Shown here: in pieces, positions 33,137 through 59,532 of the stretch
Position numbering within the stretch: the stretch's first letter is position 1
Layout: each line of letters begins with the position of its first letter
From: Chrysomallon squamiferum
Taxonomy: Eukaryota; Mollusca; Gastropoda; Neomphalida; Peltospiridae
Direction: 5' to 3'
DNA: 60,000 nucleotides
NCBI GenBank assembly: GCA_012295275.1
Contig: CM022675.1
Span: 9,315,193 to 9,375,192 of the forward strand
Position numbers and translations under genes: made by a program
The notes under the pieces: model-generated
What the model was told of the DNA's origin: nothing
Seen by the model: only the letters and a program-made list of their open reading frames with translations
Databases searched by the model: none

Positions 33137-34139
33137 TTTTAATTTTTAATTTCTGTTTCCGTCAGCTGTAATATTCTGTAAAATAATAATAATAATAGCA
33201 ACAACAACAACACTGCTACTACTCTTACTGCTATTACTACTACTACGATTTTTGCTTATATATTAAACAACATTAACTTAATAATCGGTAAAACCGGAAA
33301 TTACTATTATTAACAATAATATTAAATTAATAAATAAAAATTAAAAATATCACTATTACTAAATTTATAATACAGCAACTGTTTTAAATCGACACTTACC
33401 TGATTTGTCTTGTGGTGATTGTGGTCTTAAGAAAACTAACAACTGACCATGTACTATAAAAAGCTTTATAACATTAGACATATTTCGCTTCGTAAACGAG
33501 ACCGTACATGGCCATGTAAACACGTGTTTAGCCACCCATAACATAAATATTACCATATATGGAGGAGGAATAAACGAGTACCAGTCGTCAAACTAACAAA
33601 GTTTCAGCGTTGTTAAGGAACCAGTCTAGTTTTAGAAGTACTTGTATTAAAAGTTTTGAACCATTTTGATTGCAAAGAATAGAACAAATTATTAATCTAG
33701 ATTAACATTCTTATATACTTAATCAACTACGGAGTTCAGCTGATCGTACAGAAGTCGTAGTGCATTTTTAACAAGTTACGAGAAAACACGAAATATGCCG
33801 AGGTTATCCGATATTGTCTGAACTTGACTGTTACTTTCATAAATTTAAAAACTATATTTTAGATAGTAGCATTTTAGTAAATTCGCATTAAATTCAAATT
33901 TATACATTTGTATGTTGCTTTTTAAAAAATGTATTAATCGTATGTTACGAGTTATTCTTGTTAATACATTATACAAACAATCTGCACAATTTACAAAATA
34001 TGGTTAAAATTTTATTTAAGAATTATTATTATAGATTTCAAAAACAATAACGATACTGTCGACAGTATGGTGGATTTACCAGTCATGCACATCCATGTAA
34101 AACAAGACAAAAACAATGGTTTTTGAAAAAATATATTGT
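33137..34139. other. Intergenic region between the ASB-like gene and ATIC
   Basis: No coding exon was found. The part near 33137-33600 should contain the promoter/5'UTR of the ASB-like gene and is of more ordinary composition around 33370-33560. The remainder is AT-rich. Confidence 0.5.
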
Positions 34140-34145
34140 TTTATT
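34140..34145 (-). terminator. ATIC: Candidate ATIC polyadenylation signal
   Basis: The + strand TTTATT is AATAAA on the - strand. It lies about 690 bp beyond the ATIC stop codon, and a T-rich/A-rich flank follows. Alternative signals cannot be excluded. Confidence 0.4.
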
Positions 34146-34317
34146 CAAATTAGTGAAAACATTTTATAAACAAAATTAATATAAAAAATGACTTTTCTGA
34201 ATATGTAAATCCCTGAGATACATCTCTGATTACAAAATGATCAGTTACTATAAAAGTATCTGAAATTACAATAACGACCAGTAACAGTTTCAAAGTGGTG
34301 TAGCTATTTCTGATTAT

Positions 34318-34352
<35 letters not shown>

Positions 34353-34833
34353 CAATGAAAAAAACATGACTTAATGAAGTGAATATTTCAAACAAGCAAA
34401 CTGATCACTGCAACAATCAGATTTTATTGTCAGTTCAAATAATGACTAGAGAACATTTTAAGTTTTTTTTTTTTAAATTTTGGAAAATGAAAATTTTTAG
34501 ATTCTAAATCCACATCTTGTGACTCCACTCCAAGTAAAACTGTTGAAAACATTTTTTCTTTAGAAATGTATGTAGCAAATACATTTCTTATTTATTGTTG
34601 TTGTTTTTAACTGAAATGTATGATTTTAAAATGTTTCGAACATCGGAGTGATCTCATAACAAAAACAGTGAAATCTGACTAAATTCAGTTTCCATAGTAA
34701 TTTTAATCTGGTATTTGTCGTAACAACAGATAATCCAGTCAGAATGGTACAAATGATGATGTAGTTTATGACTGGGACGGAGAGATGAAATTTGAACATA
34801 GAAATGGAAGGTTGTTTTTCTCATGCAGTCAGG

Positions 34834-48913
<14,080 letters not shown>

Positions 48914-49636
48914 ATTCACAATGAAAACTTGGAATTCTGCTCCACGTGTTTTGCAATATTCTTTGCAAGACGCTGTGGTGGAGTTATCTTTTCTTGAGTA
49001 AAAAAAACAAACAGAACAGAGTTATCTCGCTTGGATCAATGTTTTATAAATTAATATTTGTAAAAAAAAAAAATTCTGATACTAAATAATTTATGTTTAC
49101 ATTACTTTTATTATCAATACATTTTTAAATAGTTTTATACATTAAACTGTTATTATTTATTTATTTACAAAAACAAACGAAACAAAATAAATAATAGTTA
49201 CCCAATTCTCACCAAAATATTTCTATCGTTTATTTTAATATATCTAAAAATTATTGTACTACGATTACTAACGTAAATGGAGTTAGTAGAAGGTTCATAG
49301 AGAATTCTCGCAACTTCTGCTCACAGTATGTTTTATGTTAGTCCCTCATAATTCTACATCGATGTTAAGTTCGCCGAAAAAAACCACCTATAAACCCTGC
49401 CACATAAACTTACAAATTATCCAAAACATGCATTAAAGATTATATATAATTATTATCATAATTAACGAAGAAGACACATTACAAACTACGTCTGAACAAA
49501 GGAACAATAAATTTAATGTTGGCATTTATATGTTTCTGCTGTTTATGTTTATGTAAATAGATGTCTGTGAATGTATGTAGTATATATATAGGTAGTTTAG
49601 ATAGGTATGTATGGATGCACGTATGCATGTTAGTAA

Positions 49637-49692
<56 letters not shown>

Positions 49693-50200
49693 ACAAATAA
49701 ATTAATAAATAATTTCTTCGGAAAAACTTGAAAATACAAAAAATAACAAATAGCTAATTTTAACCACGCCTTTTAGTCTGGCACGCGCCAGGAACCACGC
49801 CCTACGCACCACCCATTTTTCTCAAAATATGTTTCCTACCTGACAGTTCAGTTAGGCGATGACTCATTTCCTGCTTGGCAAGGAGAGAATAATAATTACT
49901 ACCAACGTTTTATTATTTTCGTTTTTAAAAAGATCGACGTAGAAAATCTCTGTCATTATTTAAGAAAGAAAAGAACAACAATAAAACAACGCCGGCGACA
50001 ATAACAACAACGAGTCACTGTTAACGAAAGAAAACACTAACAGCGACGACGACAATAACAACGTAAAACCCCAAGCCATTGAAGCTGAATTTCATTCTCA
50101 GCTACGTTACGAGGACGGTAGATAAAAAATTAATATACAAAGAAATAAACTGGAACCCTTTAAATCAACAAATAAAGAGAGAAGAGAGTAAATAAAAGTT
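48914..50200. promoter_or_regulatory. ATIC upstream region, probable promoter
   Basis: The ATIC start codon is at 48913. The 5'UTR and promoter should lie just above. The first 100 bp contain CACGTG (about 48941-48946, an E box) and moderate GC. A second GC-richer block at 49764-50110 contains, on -, a CAG|GTAGGA splice-donor-like sequence near 49838, so a distant 5'UTR exon is conceivable. A GT tract occupies 49639-49691. No coding exon was recognised. Confidence 0.35.
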
Positions 50201-50208
50201 AAGCAACA

Positions 50209-50474
<266 letters not shown>

Positions 50475-51006
50475 ATCATCTGTCTATCTATCCATGCATC
50501 CATCTTTGTCCATCAAACCGTATGTCTGTCTACATCTGTCTACCTACCTATGTATTAATCATTTAGTCTATTAGACTGAATACAACATGAAGTAAAATCA
50601 GTCTTCTTCTTCCTGTTTGCATTGAAAACTGTCATAAAGGAATTTTAGAAATATTTCGAAGAAACATTTCGTGAAATATAAATGTGACTAAGAGGAAACA
50701 CAATTTACAAAGATACGAGTTTATTAACTAAAATAAAAATTACAGTCTTTCCATCCCTAAGGAATTACAGGGTTAAAAAAATAATAATAAAAAAAAAAAT
50801 GAAATAAAATAAAATAAAAGAAAAGAAAAAAATAAAAAAATAAAAAAGAAAGAAAGAAAAGGAAAAAAGATACATGAATACTTCTTTTGTATATCCTTTT
50901 TAAATTTTTTTTTTTTTTAAATATATTATTATTTTTTATCATTGAGAGAGGGTGAAATTGAGTGAGATAAAGATTTAAAAAGAAAAATGAAGATAGCTAC
51001 AGAGCT

Positions 51007-51076
<70 letters not shown>

Positions 51077-54068
51077 AAAAAAAAAAAAAAAAAAAAAACC
51101 CCAGATAATTTCGACGTTTTGGTGATACCAGTAAACACTGAAAATGATGATACTATGGAGTACCAATGAACATCTGAAATTATGCAATGTAGTATCATCA
51201 CTAGATTCTTCAAAATGGTGATTTACTGATGTAATATTAGTATGTGGAAACTATACACTATAGTATCAGTTTGATACGGAAATGATACTTATTAAGTATG
51301 AATGAAAACTTGAAATAATATGATAAAACATGGAAAACGGGTATTTTTTTTCTTAACAATGATAACAACAACAGAATCGTTCTTTCTTTTTTTTTCCATT
51401 TCATCTACGTTTTTCTTTATAATTTTCCGTCGCCTTTCGTTTTCAGTCTATAGCAATCATTATGACCGACCATACTTTAATCTCATTCTCGAAATTTCTC
51501 TTATTTGACAAACTACATCATTTTCAAGTTGCCTAGAAACAGTGACATATTTGTTACAGAGTTATGAATGAATGGGCCGGAGTTTATTAGCGACTTCGCC
51601 ATTCTAGGCTGTGTTTTTTCTTGTTCTGCTCATTCATAAAACGACGCAGAACCGATTGACCTTTGCTCGGTGCTTGTTGTTTTCGTCAGACAAAGAGTAC
51701 TAAAATTGTCGCTCGGAGCTAGCTTGTCAGAACGATGAAACGAACGTTCTCCTGTTTGTTGTCATTTCTGATGTATCGTCGACCCAAAACGAACACTTCG
51801 ACCGACGTTTTTATCTGTTTGTCGCTTGTAACAATTACATCCTCGTTTGTTCGTGTCGCTTAAGACAATTATAAATTGATATATGATAAAACGAATAATA
51901 ATAATAATAAAAAAAAATAAAAAATAAAAAAAAAAAATAAAGAAAGAAAAAAATAAGAATAAAAACAAGAAAAAATAATAAAGAAGAAAACATGAACGAA
52001 TTCAAAATAATAAAAAAAAAATATTATTATAAAATAGAGAAAATTAATGAAACAGAAATAATACCTCTCTCCATATTTCCATTCAAATAAAAATGCAGAA
52101 ACGTTTTATTTGCATTTCAACTTACAGTTATTTGAAAAAAAAGGTTGCAGTTGAAACAATAATTAGTTGTTACTCTGAATTCAGACAGTATAGACTTTAT
52201 AATCAACTGATATTCTGAATTCAGACAGTATAGATATCAGAATGAGTTTATGTACTGAATTGAGATAAACGTACAAAACTCTTGACTCATATTCTTGTAC
52301 TTCATACGGTTATAACAACCACTGATACACGGCACTTACAAAACACTAACAGCCCTCGACAGAAAGTTCAATCGTTTTTAAGACTGTAATAACTGTAGGT
52401 ACATAGCAGTATTAAATCATTGATTTAATTCATATCTGTTGATGCATACTACTGTAGTGTTTACGAAAGTAATACCTGTTGACATATATATATAGATATA
52501 TATATATATTGGACTTTATATATATGTATATGTATATATTTAAAGTCCAAGTTAAACTACCGCATGATATTTTACATGCAACATTTCATTCAGTTTTTCC
52601 TTCACCTTGAAATGCATAGTTTAAGTGCAATAAAAAAAAAGTCTTCAATAAGACCTATTGTACTTAAATGACTCTGGTGAATATATTCATTGTTTTCGTG
52701 TCACCTATACAGGTAAACAGGTAGATACGTGAATAAATAGTCAGGTGTGTTAGTAACAGCTGGACAAAAGCCGATTGAGTGAAGTACCTGGCACTGACCG
52801 CTGCCAGAATTAAGAATAAAAAAATGTACAAGTCTTGCACGATGAATTTTCTCATTTTAAAGTGAAATAATATACCGCAGATAAATAAATAAATAAAAAC
52901 AAAACAAAGAAACAAACACGTGAACACACAGATACAAGTAAATAGATAGATAGACAAATAGATAGATATCTGTATATTAAATAGGTATATGCAGGTGTGC
53001 ACTAGAAGCTTAGTATAAATGCATATACCTATTTCTCTATTTATGTGTGTGTATTATGTATATGCATATATTATTTATTACCATCTTTATATATGCATAT
53101 GTCTATTTGTATATATTTGCATATGCCTGTTTCTGAATGTATGTTTATATGTATGTATGTATGTGTGTGTGTGTGTATTATGTAGATATATATATATTAT
53201 TTATCACCATCTTTATATATGCATATGTCTATTTGTATATATTTATATATTTATATTCATCACCATTGTTATCTTTACATATCAGCTTCAAACGTCTTGT
53301 GTGTTTTTAAATTTTATGGTCATTTTTTTTTTTTTTATCTTCTTCTCTCTTACACAATATCTCCCATTAAACCTGCAGCTTTTCTAAAATAAAATTAAAA
53401 TAATAATAATAATAATAAAAAAAAAAAAAAAAAGGAGAAGATTTAATATGCCTGACAAACTGAATCAAATCACGAAAGACTCGCCCCTCCCCTATGTATC
53501 TGAACCCATCCTGTTGTAAGTATGGCTAGACGTTAACATTTTTTTATTGCTCCTTTGATAATGAAAGCATTTAGAAGTCGTCAGAAGACATAAGAGTTGC
53601 ATTTTTGTTATTCATATTTACGAAAACCACTTTGTATCAAATTACCAAGCAACATAATGTTAACCGACCTCTAATGCATCCCCATTTTTAATTTGCCCTT
53701 GCAAATGTCGACTGTTAAAGTTAACTTTTATAGCTTCATGGTCGTTCTGCAAACAACATTTTCTGTTTCCGTTTATCGATAATTTTTGTGAACGTCCTTT
53801 AAATGCATTTCGTATATTCCAGTGTTTTGTTGTTTAAATATATACATATATCTGTATATTGGCTATTTTCGTGGGGTTTTTTTAATTTTTATTTTTATTT
53901 TATTTTAGTGGCGACTAACGTCTGCTAATAATAAAGCATGAAAATACTACAAATTCAAAGATATTCTTCTCTTTTGGGTCATCAAAAAGCATTGGTGTTG
54001 CAGCATAGACATAAATAAAGCAATGGATGTAGTTAAAAACTTAACTTTTTGGTTAAGGAGAAGTAGAG

Positions 54069-54117
<49 letters not shown>

Positions 54118-54250
54118 GAAAATTGCAACGGAAAGAAGATCTCTCTGTACACGTGTTGTGTGTGTGTGTGTGTGTTTGTGCGTGCGTGCGTGAGAATGAA
54201 AGAATGAAATAAATCATAAAATATGTGGCTTGTGTTTAGACTATGATTAC
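50475..54250. other. Intergenic, no recognised gene
   Basis: Contents include a GT/GA tract at 51009-51075, A-rich runs and a GC-richer island (51550-51860). In that island a 42-codon reading frame (51735-51863, +) begins MKRTFSCLLSFLMYRR and could encode a hydrophobic peptide; without homology I do not call it a gene. A 42-bp tandem duplication with TCTGAATTCAGACAGTATAG lies at about 52175-52240. A hairpin with TTGGACTTTA/TAAAGTCCAA arms lies at 52509-52550, and TA/GT-rich repeats at 53000-53260. Confidence 0.6.
54069..54117. repeat. (ATT)n microsatellite
   Basis: About 48 bp of ATT repeat. Confidence 0.95.
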
Positions 54251-54255
54251 GTGCA

Positions 54256-54257
<2 letters not shown>

Positions 54258-54325
<68 letters not shown>
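54258..54325. repeat. (CT)n microsatellite
   Basis: About 66 bp of CT, directly beside the GC-richer island at 54.33-55.26 kb. Confidence 0.95.
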
Positions 54326-54328
<3 letters not shown>

Positions 54329-54329
54329 C

Positions 54330-55260
54330 CCCTAATCCTGTAGCTGCAGTTTTTCCCTACACCAGTACCCGACGCTTACTGCTTTAAAATGCGGTTGTAA
54401 TCGGAGACAGCGCATCTATCATGACGTCCCCAGTGTACCCGGCTCAACGTTTACAAAACGTCTCTCAAAGAAGACCGGGCTATCGTACACAAGGCCGCAT
54501 TGTTTGACAGAATAGAAAAACCATTGTGCAATATATAAAACCGATTTATTTCATCAGTATTTGGGCTAGGTTGATGACGTAACTCTATACCCTGTCGTGT
54601 TTTACGATACCCACCGCGGCCTTAGTAACAAACGTTACAGAAAAATTACGGTCGACCTTCCGGGTCATACTTCAGCGTGATTATTTACAGCCTCACAATG
54701 AATTAAATGCAAGTGTTTTTTACGATTTCTTTTACGATTACCGCACGTTTTAGTGTTGCGATTATTTAGTTTTTTTCTTTCACAAGGATGCTTTTTACAC
54801 CAAAGAGAAATTTACAGTTGTCAAGAAATTAACTAATACTATTAAATAGCATGAAATTATAATTTTTCTTCATTGCTCCATAAAGATTAAAACTGAGTTT
54901 TTAAAAGTACGAGTTTAAAAATGACACCGCACCGTCGTTTATATTTTGCACACGAAAGTTAAAAAAATACCGCGCTGCAGTTGGTAACGTCTGCTTTACG
55001 CAGTGTCAATTATGACCCTAACGGTCAACCGTAGCATCTACGGGATTTGTTAGAAAATGAAAAGATCATTGTCGCTAAAAGGGAACAAGATACAACCAGA
55101 TAGAAGGTTACATAACGTGCCGGTCATCCTCTAGGAAATAAATACACTCCATTCGAAAGAGAGATTAAAACTTTTGATAGAAAATCTCTCGATATCAAAG
55201 ATTTGTTTGCGGCCATTGTTCCCCGGTTTGGTCGTCTGCTCGTAACTAGATGGTGAAACT
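54330..55260. promoter_or_regulatory. Island of ordinary composition with CpGs, possible cis-regulatory element
   Basis: Unlike its repeat-filled flanks, this ~900 bp stretch has complex sequence and many CpGs. It contains CRE half-sites (ATGACGTCC near 54420, TGATGACGTAAC near 54575) and the CpG-rich CCACCGCGGCC near 54613. No open frame of note is present. Such sequence survives in an AT-drifting genome when constrained, so an enhancer or promoter is plausible but unproven. Confidence 0.3.
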
Positions 55261-55399
55261 AGATAGTGGGAATTTGAAAGAATAAGGACGCTTTTGTAGT
55301 AGAGATTTGTAAACATACACTTTTGATTGTGAAACATTATACTGATAAATGTGCCGACTCAATGAGATCTCGACAACTATATTTGTGGGATTTACAAAG

Positions 55400-55437
<38 letters not shown>

Positions 55438-55550
55438 GGTCAGATAAATAGTTCGTCTTGCTCTCTTTCGTTGATTTATTATCTTTATTTTCTTCGTCTC
55501 CATCTTCTTAGTCTTATTGTTATTATTATTGCTGTTGTTGTTATTGTAAC

Positions 55551-55581
<31 letters not shown>

Positions 55582-56120
55582 ATTATTATTATTATTGTTG
55601 TTGTTATTATTATTTTTATTTTTAACCAGAACACCAACAAAACCAACAAACAAAGCACGTGGAAGTAAGTTCATTTAAGTACGTTTAACTGACTGTAATA
55701 CAAAAAACAAAAAACAAAAAAAACAACAACACAAACCAACAACAAAAAAAAAAAAAAACAACAACAAACAAACCAACAAAAAACACCCCAAAAATAAAAA
55801 ATAAAAAAGAAAAAAAAAGAAAAAAAAAAGCAGGTGGTAAGTTAGATCATTAGCTTTATGAAGATAAAGATAATGAAGAAAAGTTCATGTATGAAAAAAA
55901 AACAAAAAAAAAAACATAACAAAAGAAAATAGAATGAAATAACATAAAAGACAAATAAACAGATGGATGATTGTTTGGTAGGTAGATACGCAGGTTGGTA
56001 ATTGGAATGTTAGTATATGAAATCTTTGTTTTCTTTAAGGATATGTAACTTCAGAAATGCTTTTAAAATTATTTATTTATTTATTTATTTATTTGTTTGT
56101 TTGTTTATGTATTATTATTA

Positions 56121-56181
<61 letters not shown>

Positions 56182-56705
56182 TAAATCAGATATAATGGAA
56201 CGTTACATGTATCTTTGCAGAAAATTTATCAAAAGTTCATCCCGTTGTCTGAAATAAAAAATGAGTAAGTCATTAGTTTTATAAAAATCTATAAAATCAC
56301 AAACAAAAATTTCCTTGGAATACTTAACAATTATTGTTTTTTTATTTTAAAATATTTAATTCAGCTTATGTTGCAGAAATTAAAAAAAAAAATAAAATAA
56401 TAAAAAAAAAAAAAAGATAAGAAAAGACATCTTACACTCGTTTCGTGTTGACCTGGATGGTGTTTTTAATGCGAGAGGATTTAAGAAACTGGGTCTCTAC
56501 TTATTCCCCTTTTGAAACTGCACCAGTTTTTTTTTGATTTACTTCGTAAGATATAAAACATCTCATAATTTAGTGCGTTGTTAAATTTGTTTTTATTTGG
56601 GAGAAACTTAATGAAGGATAATTAACAGACGTCTCGATTAATCAAGAAAGTGTAAATAATATTCTCCTTCGTTATTTCTGTCACTGGTGGCTTTTAGTAA
56701 TTCTT

Positions 56706-56776
<71 letters not shown>

Positions 56777-56940
56777 AAGAAGAAGAAGAAGAAATCACTG
56801 AAGATAATAATTTTGTCAAAGATCAAATTTCAGACCATCTGTTTTCCCTAAAAGATGCCTGGGCCCGTCTCTGAATCTGCTTTTCCACAAGTTTGTCAGT
56901 TTCAGAGTGGTGTCAACATAAGATGTTACAGGGACTCCTC
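55400..56940. repeat. Simple-repeat-rich intergenic stretch
   Basis: It contains poly-A (55402-55432), GTT/ATT triplets (about 55546-55612), AAC/A-rich sequence (55700-55830), ATT (about 56113-56178) and a CT tract (about 56709-56774) followed by AAG triplets. No gene is seen. Confidence 0.85.
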
Positions 56941-56964
56941 TTTGTGTCAACTATTGTGTTCGCG

Positions 56965-57095
56965 CGCAGACGTACACGTGATAAACAATACGTTCACGAT
57001 GCAAACATGCACCGACAGATGTCTGACTGTATGACACTGACGTCATCTGACACGTGACACGCAACAAACATAATTTATGACATGCGTCACTGAAC
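56965..57095. promoter_or_regulatory. CRE plus two E boxes
   Basis: A full palindromic CRE, TGACGTCA, lies at 57038-57045, between CACGTG E boxes at 56975-56980 and 57051-57056. All are inside a locally CpG-containing block. No adjacent coding exon was identified, so it is a candidate promoter or enhancer only. Confidence 0.35.
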
Positions 57096-57826
57096 GTAAC
57101 AGGACAGTTATAAAATAGTGTTGTCTGTTATCGCGTGTCACCCGTTTTCGTAACAACGAATTTCTCACCGTGTAAAAAAATACTTTGAAATTTTCTAATT
57201 GCTATTCACACGTCAAAAAAAAAAAAAAAAAGAGAGAGCGAAAAAAAAAAAAAAACAGAAAAAACTTGAAGAACAAATATGCAAATGTTAAAGAAAATAA
57301 ACAAGCATGAAAACGACATCGCCATATTTAATATTAAAAAAAAACTGACAGCAAAAGTATTAACAACAGCAGCAACAACAACAAGAAAAACATTACACCC
57401 GTTGAAGATATCTTGTAAGATAATATAATCATAAATATCAACGGATTTCGAAACAAGAAGTACGATGATTCTCATTAAGAACACTACAATGTGGTTCTTC
57501 CTCCGCTAATATAAGAATATTGATGGGGAGACAACTCCCATTTACACTGGGTGTCAAAGCCCTAAGGGCACTAAAACAAAACATTTCCCCCTTCAGCTTA
57601 TATCAGGCACGTTTGGTAAGCAGTGTCAAATTTTAAAGATAAGCTGAGAGCTGTTTGGAAAGCAGTGTCAATTTAATGTCAATGATTTCCTGGATAAACT
57701 TTTCGTGTTATCGGGCTGAACAATTTCAGTGCCAGAACCTGAGAAATGTTGAACTGTGGCTTATAAGTTAATTTATTGTTTCATTAAACTATCACAAGCC
57801 ATGTAGTCGTAAAATCCTGTAATCCT

Positions 57827-57828
<2 letters not shown>

Positions 57829-57909
<81 letters not shown>
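57829..57909. repeat. (GA)n microsatellite
   Basis: About 80 bp of uninterrupted GA, immediately before the AAATCCC repeat. Confidence 0.97.
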
Positions 57910-57912
<3 letters not shown>

Positions 57913-57939
57913 TAATAAGAAACCCCGGCCTGAGGCCCA

Positions 57940-58210
57940 TTACACAAAATCCCTTCAAAGACAAATCCCTTTAAACAAAATCCCTTTTCGATCAAAATAA
58001 ATTACTAACAGACAAAATCCCTTTAAAAATTCCCACAAACTAAGTCCCTTCGACCAAAAGCCACACACAGTCAAAATGCCTTCGAACAAAATCCCCTCAG
58101 ACAAAAACCATTCAAATGAAAGTCCCCAAAAAACAAAAATCCCTTTTAAATAGATGAATCACAGACGACAAACTCCCCTTCAGATAAAATCCCATTAGTC
58201 AAAACCAGTG
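57940..58210. repeat. Degenerate AAATCCCTT minisatellite
   Basis: About fifteen decayed copies of a 15-20 bp unit close to GACAAAATCCCTTCAA run from 57940 to 58210. Clear copies include ACAAAATCCCTTCAAAG, ACAAATCCCTTTAAAC, ACAAAATCCCTTTTCG and ACAAAATCCCCTCAG. Spacing is irregular, so no long reading frame is maintained. Confidence 0.8.
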
Positions 58211-58518
58211 GGACCAAATGTCTGCCGTACTATATTTTTATCTTTCTGACTGACATTATTTTTCCATTCATAACAAAATGACATGGGAAACTGTTTCTCT
58301 TACTGTCAAGTGTTTAGTAGATTAGATAAATGTGTCTAAGATCAGTACTAGAAATTTGGTGATAAAGATGTAGTACGTGGATAACAATAAGATTCATTGA
58401 TAAATCTTAATTCATAAATATGACAAGGTCTTTGTTTTATGAATGGATGGGAAAACGCAATTAGAAAGTTAGTAAGCGTATTTTATACATAAATACAAAC
58501 ATACATACATACATAGAC

Positions 58519-58564
58519 ATGTGTGTGTGTGTTTGTGTGTTTGTGTGTGTGTGTGTGTGTGTAT
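58519..58564. repeat. GT microsatellite
   Basis: Imperfect GT/TTGT repeat of about 45 bp. Confidence 0.95.
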
Positions 58565-59284
58565 TCTGAATATTATACACACACTAACTTTATTAGATAT
58601 AGTCTAGGGTAGAAAAATGCCCCGCCTTTGTATTGTGAACTAATTATAATTGTTTTTTTTATTTTTAAATATTAGCTTTCTTACAGCCAGAACATCACAT
58701 CCCATAGCTTTTGATAAACCTGTCGTAGATCTGTGGTTGGAACGACATATGTGCTTTAACCGTCAACAGAAATAAGCACGTTTCAAATGGTATTGTTAAT
58801 AATCTCTTAACACTGTTTTCTTCAGCTGATTAAAGGTGAGACAGGGTTACGTGTTTGATGAAACTCGGTGAGTGAGTTAGGCGATAGTGTCTGAATATCT
58901 GCGTACGCGGGCATGCAGAAAACATAAACACGCACATAAACATGCATCGACATAATTTTTGTAAACATAAAGTGACATGTTTATAATAAACACACATATA
59001 CAAACATACCCGCACCTACATATCTCAGCCAAAGTCGTATTACTGGGTTATCAAATGGAATGCAAAATGCATTTTTAAAATTTTACGTTGGGTGAAACTA
59101 ATAAATGGTGTAAATTTATTCTACATTTGTTTTAATTAATTTTATTGAATTTTATTTATTTTTTTATTTATTTTTTATTATTATTATTATTATTTTGTTG
59201 TTTTATTTTATTTTATTTTTTAATTTTTTATTTGTTTGCTTCGAATCATAAATAATAAAGAAGTATAACAACAAAAACATAATC

Positions 59285-59532
59285 TGCATGTCGCCATTTG
59301 TTTTGACATCGTGACGTCATCGTTACGAACCTGATCAACATTTCTCCTAGTGCTATCAGAAAAAAAAAAGAAAAAAAGTAGCGAATATTCCGCCTAGTAC
59401 GCGATGACCTCATAATTTTAGCGGTGAATTTGTTAAATGGCGGCTGTCAGATGTTTTGTAACTGTAATGTATTATTGTCTAACGTTGTTATTAACAATGA
59501 TACGTACCTCCATAAACATTAAAAAAAAATAA
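59285..59532 (+). promoter_or_regulatory. Candidate promoter and first coding exon near the right edge
   Basis: A CpG-containing block has a full CRE (TGACGTCA, 59312-59319). Downstream, an ATG at 59437 sits in AAATGGCGGCTGT, the classic YY1 motif often found over translation starts. The frame reads MAAVRCFVTVMYYCLTLLLT and stops at 59530-59532 unless spliced earlier. The hydrophobic stretch would suit a signal peptide. No continuation exon was found before 60000, so this may be a gene running off the window or chance. Confidence 0.25.

Noticed and set aside
33365-33556. Small frame above the ASB-like gene start
   Set aside because: No similarity recognised and no splice connection to the in-phase ASB exons; likely 5'UTR or promoter sequence.
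52664-53387. Frames rich in Tyr/Ile/Cys over TATG repeats
   Set aside because: Low-complexity tetranucleotide sequence with no conserved motif.
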